Origin: Phytophthora colocasiae
Lineage: Eukaryota; Oomycota; Peronosporomycetes; Peronosporales; Peronosporaceae
Length of the DNA stretch: 64,000 nucleotides
Reading direction: 5' to 3'
Assembly (NCBI GenBank): GCA_018806915.1
Contig: JAGKQI010000031.1
Location: forward strand, 248,001-312,000
A program made the position numbers and the translations under genes. Each line of letters opens with the position of its first letter. Position 1 is the first letter of the stretch. A model generated the notes under the pieces. That model searched no databases. It saw only the letters and a list, made by a program, of their open reading frames with translations, and was not told the origin of the DNA. Positions 61,677-64,000 of the stretch are shown piece after piece.

Positions 61677-62945
61677 CTAAAGCTGCAGAGCACGTTGCTT
61701 GCCTGACGCTGCACGGTACATGCGGTCATGCAGAGCAGCGGCCTGTTCGTGTGACTCTGAAGCTACACCCGTAATGATCACACGCTCGACGCCCTGCACG
61801 TTCTCGGACCAGCGCAACGAGTCAAAAATGCGCTTAGAAGCTTCGGCAACGTCTCCATTAGGTGAGAGATCCAGATACGCTCGTACTCGGTCTTTCAATC
61901 CGATCAGTTTGCCATGGAAATCGATAACTACCCAGCGGCTCACATCCTCATGAGTCGTATCCATCTTCTCACCTGCATCCTCCTGATACAAATACGTGTC
62001 TACATCGGGTGCGTAGTGCGTGATCATCTGTCCTGGTGCTTGTTGTGCCTCCTTGGTCTGCATCTTGGCTTCCTTCTGGATCGTCACCACCTCGTACATT
62101 CCTCCAAGTAGCTCTGCATTTTCTTTAAGAACCTGTTGCAATGCCAGCTCAGAGACACCTCCACGACGGAAGACAATCAGCTTCCGCTCTTCAGGAACGA
62201 TTTTCACTACTGTGGATTCAATCCCCACTTCGCAACATCCTTCTTCCGTCGCCTCAACGATACTCAAGTTCTCACACGAGCCCAGATCGTCCATCACATG
62301 CTTCGCAGTCGTAGGGGAGACGTGGCCAAATCTGTTAGCACTTGGAGCTGCAACTGGAACCTTCGCTTCCTTCAGTAAAGCCTGGGCGATTGGGTGTTTG
62401 GGACAACGAAGACCGACGAAACCAGTATTAGCCGAGAGAGTCAACGGCAGTTCCGGTATTGCCTTAGCGATAAGCGTCAGCGGACCTGGCCAGAAAGCTT
62501 TTCCTAGACACTCAAAGGCCTGCTGACCTGTCGGCGTCATGTCCACGAGCTTCACGGCGTCCTCCAGAGCTGGAACATGAACGATCAGTGGATCTGTAAG
62601 AGGCCTCGCCTTGGCTGCAAAAATGGATAAAACAGCCTCGGGGTTCAGTGCATTGGCTCCCAGACCGTAGACTGTTTCTGTGGGGAAAGCTACAAGCTGT
62701 CCGAGCCGTAGTTGTTGTGCTGCGAAGGCAAAACCTTCCGCGTCTGGGTTGAGCACACGCGCCATAGTGGATTGAAGACGATTGCGAGCGCTACAGAGCA
62801 AGATGAGACGTCGCGAGCAGTGCGGTACGTGCGTAAACGTTGTGGCTAGTAGATCGTGCAAGTTGCAACTCCAGATTCGCTGTAGTTGCCGAGATATGAA
62901 GCGACGAACGACCGTGCCACGGGATGCAGAGCACGAAGATGTCAA
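61677..62945 (-). CDS. Threonylcarbamoyl-AMP synthase (Sua5/YrdC)
   Basis: 422 aa from 62945, or 362 aa from the second ATG at 62765 (MARVLNPDAEGF). The YrdC domain shows LVAFPTETVYGLGANA, KARPLTDPLIVHV, FWPGPLTLI, VGLRCPKHPIA and VAAPSANRFGHVSPT, and a Sua5 C-terminal domain follows (PGQMITHYAPD). The enzyme makes the threonylcarbamoyl-AMP used for the t6A37 modification of ANN-decoding tRNAs. The 60-residue Arg/Ser-rich extension from the upstream ATG resembles a mitochondrial presequence. Two starts could give mitochondrial and cytosolic forms from one gene, as known for YRDC-type enzymes; this is inference. It converges on the UBX gene. Confidence 0.93.
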   Translation of the reverse strand: MTSSCSASRGTVVRRFISRQLQRIWSCNLHDLLATTFTHVPHCSRRLILLCSARNRLQSTMARVLNPDAEGFAFAAQQLRLGQLVAFPTETVYGLGANALNPEAVLSIFAAKARPLTDPLIVHVPALEDAVKLVDMTPTGQQAFECLGKAFWPGPLTLIAKAIPELPLTLSANTGFVGLRCPKHPIAQALLKEAKVPVAAPSANRFGHVSPTTAKHVMDDLGSCENLSIVEATEEGCCEVGIESTVVKIVPEERKLIVFRRGGVSELALQQVLKENAELLGGMYEVVTIQKEAKMQTKEAQQAPGQMITHYAPDVDTYLYQEDAGEKMDTTHEDVSRWVVIDFHGKLIGLKDRVRAYLDLSPNGDVAEASKRIFDSLRWSENVQGVERVIITGVASESHEQAAALHDRMYRAASGKQRALQL

Positions 62946-63264
62946 AGCGTGCGCCTTCAGTGGTCAGCACAAAAAGCTGAGAACTTGGTACAATGTACCA
63001 GTATCAGAATCTGATTCCAACAAAAGCTCATCACTTCAACATCAACTTGCCTGCCCACAAACCTTAATCATATGCTCACTACGTCTTATGGCCTCAAGAA
63101 TGGACGTCTTTATCGTCACAAATTATCTCAATAGACACTTTCGTATGGTTCCCTTTGACTCGCAACTCCACTAATTAAAGTATCGTATGGAAGTCGAAGG
63201 ATCCGGACGTGGTAAACTCCAAGTCTGGTATCGAAAAGCGATCGATAGAATGATCTTAGTTTCT
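62946..63264. other. Intergenic, no gene seen
   Basis: Separates the Sua5 gene from the mucin-like gene; short plus-strand frames here overlap the Sua5 gene and lack domains. Confidence 0.45.
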
Positions 63265-63277
63265 TCATTCTCAATTT
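63265..63277 (+). promoter_or_regulatory. Oomycete initiator-like element
   Basis: TCATTCTCAATTT is one base shorter than the Inr consensus TCATTYYNCAWTTT and lies 25 bp upstream of the ATG at 63303. Confidence 0.55.
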
Positions 63278-63302
63278 CACCTCCTAGTGTCCAAGTCAAA
63301 CA

Positions 63303-63848
63303 ATGAAGTTCTTCCAGGTCCTCGTCATTGCCGCCCTCGCCGTTGCCGGTGTCTCCGGGCAGGCTGCTACAACGACTGGTGCCACCACAACAGGGACAAC
63401 AAGTGCAACTGGTACGACAGCCAACGCAGGCGCTAACACACCAGCAGTGACCCCTGCTACTGGAGCAACTGGTGCAACTACCACGGGCTCAACAGGAGCT
63501 ACTGGTGCTACTTCCTCCACTAGCGCCACTGCCGCCCCTGACACTGGTGCCACCACCACTGCCTCTGGAGCTGGCACCACTGCAGCCGTGGGTACGACCG
63601 GAAGTTCCGCAGTGGACACGTCGGTTGGCTCTTCCAGTTCGACTGGAGCAGTTGGATCCAGCGGTTCGACCACTTCGACGACCGACTCGTCCTCGAGCTC
63701 TGCAACTACGGTGTCTTCGTCTTCGGGCGACTCAACCACGACTGCTGCTTCAGCCTCAGCGAGTGCTTCTGGATCGAACGGTGCTTGTCAACTCACCATG
63801 GGTGCTGCCACCGCCACTGTCATGGCCGTTGCTACTTACTTCCTGTAA
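63303..63848 (+). CDS. Mucin-like secreted protein, probably GPI-anchored
   Basis: 181 aa. An N-terminal signal peptide (MKFFQVLVIAALAVAGVSG) is followed by about 140 residues almost entirely of Thr, Ser, Ala and Gly in TTTGAT-like words, which would be heavily O-glycosylated. The C-terminus has a small-residue region (SASGSNGACQ), then a hydrophobic tail (AATATVMAVATYFL) with no charged end, as expected for a GPI-attachment signal. Likely a cell-surface wall protein. No enzymatic domain. It could also belong to the mucin-like family known from oomycete cysts and hyphae, which cannot be decided by composition. Confidence 0.78.
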   Translation: MKFFQVLVIAALAVAGVSGQAATTTGATTTGTTSATGTTANAGANTPAVTPATGATGATTTGSTGATGATSSTSATAAPDTGATTTASGAGTTAAVGTTGSSAVDTSVGSSSSTGAVGSSGSTTSTTDSSSSSATTVSSSSGDSTTTAASASASASGSNGACQLTMGAATATVMAVATYFL

Positions 63849-64000
63849 GCAATTCTCTATCCTGTAGCTTTGAAAAGTAGCTACATGTACAGTAGACTAT
63901 CTCGAATGCACATGTACACCGATCGACAGAATGCAGCGTCCATATAAAAAGGGCGCCTGTGATATAAAATTGTGTGCACATTTTGTTATCAACCAATCAA
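63849..64000. other. 3' flank, no gene seen
   Basis: AT-rich with TATAAAAA at about 63944; nothing else supported. Confidence 0.35.

Noticed and set aside
63296..63739. Minus-strand Val/Pro/Glu-rich frame opposite the mucin-like gene
   Set aside because: The plus strand has a signal peptide, GPI-type tail and upstream initiator; the antisense frame is compositional.

Overview
The window looks like nuclear DNA from an oomycete, most likely Phytophthora or a close relative. Four secreted genes resemble the oomycete AA17 copper-dependent pectin LPMOs, one gene is a Crinkler (CRN) effector, introns are short (about 55-100 bp, GT-AG), and several genes carry a close match to the oomycete initiator element (TCATTYYNCAWTTT). 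The species cannot be named from sequence alone.

Layout. 1-4.2 kb: decayed, repeat-rich DNA with a LINE-type reverse-transcriptase remnant and coding-like scraps. 4.5-8.2 kb: a six-exon PiggyBac-type transposase carrying two chromodomains, broken only by one extra A in a homopolymer. 8.3-10.3 kb: an ADP/ATP-carrier pseudogene and a broken coiled-coil gene. 10.6-13.2 kb: three minus-strand genes (Myb/DOT1-like methyltransferase, small membrane protein, two-exon unknown). 13.8-15.2 kb: a DDE transposase split by an 846-bp TA-flanked element. 16.4-28.9 kb: an LPMO cluster. Three near-identical genes are separated by two near-identical ~3 kb spacers, each holding a dead LPMO and an RT remnant; a fourth, divergent LPMO follows.

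29.3-43.3 kb: a 1.7-kb pogo-like transposon, intact in reading frame, interrupted by a 12.3-kb Ty3/gypsy chromodomain retrotransposon (29841-42123, minus strand, ~1.7-kb LTRs nearly identical). 43.4-45.1 kb: a full-length hAT transposase. 45.3-45.9 kb: a deletion-derivative DNA transposon. 46.1-50.0 kb: a CRN effector with a P-loop NTPase domain and a pseudokinase with a CaaX-like tail. 50.0-53.3 kb: a second PiggyBac-type element (one stop codon) containing a TTAA-bounded MITE.

53.4-63.9 kb is compact, conserved gene space: a TMEM41/VTT membrane protein, a CENP-B-like DDE protein that may be domesticated, a UBE2K-type E2, an IGHMBP2/SMUBP2-type helicase, an FAF2/UBXD8-like UBX protein, a Sua5/YrdC enzyme and a mucin-like probably GPI-anchored surface protein. 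The contrast between the first ~53 kb (mobile elements plus secreted or effector genes) and the last 10 kb (housekeeping) is the 'two-speed' arrangement described for Phytophthora genomes.
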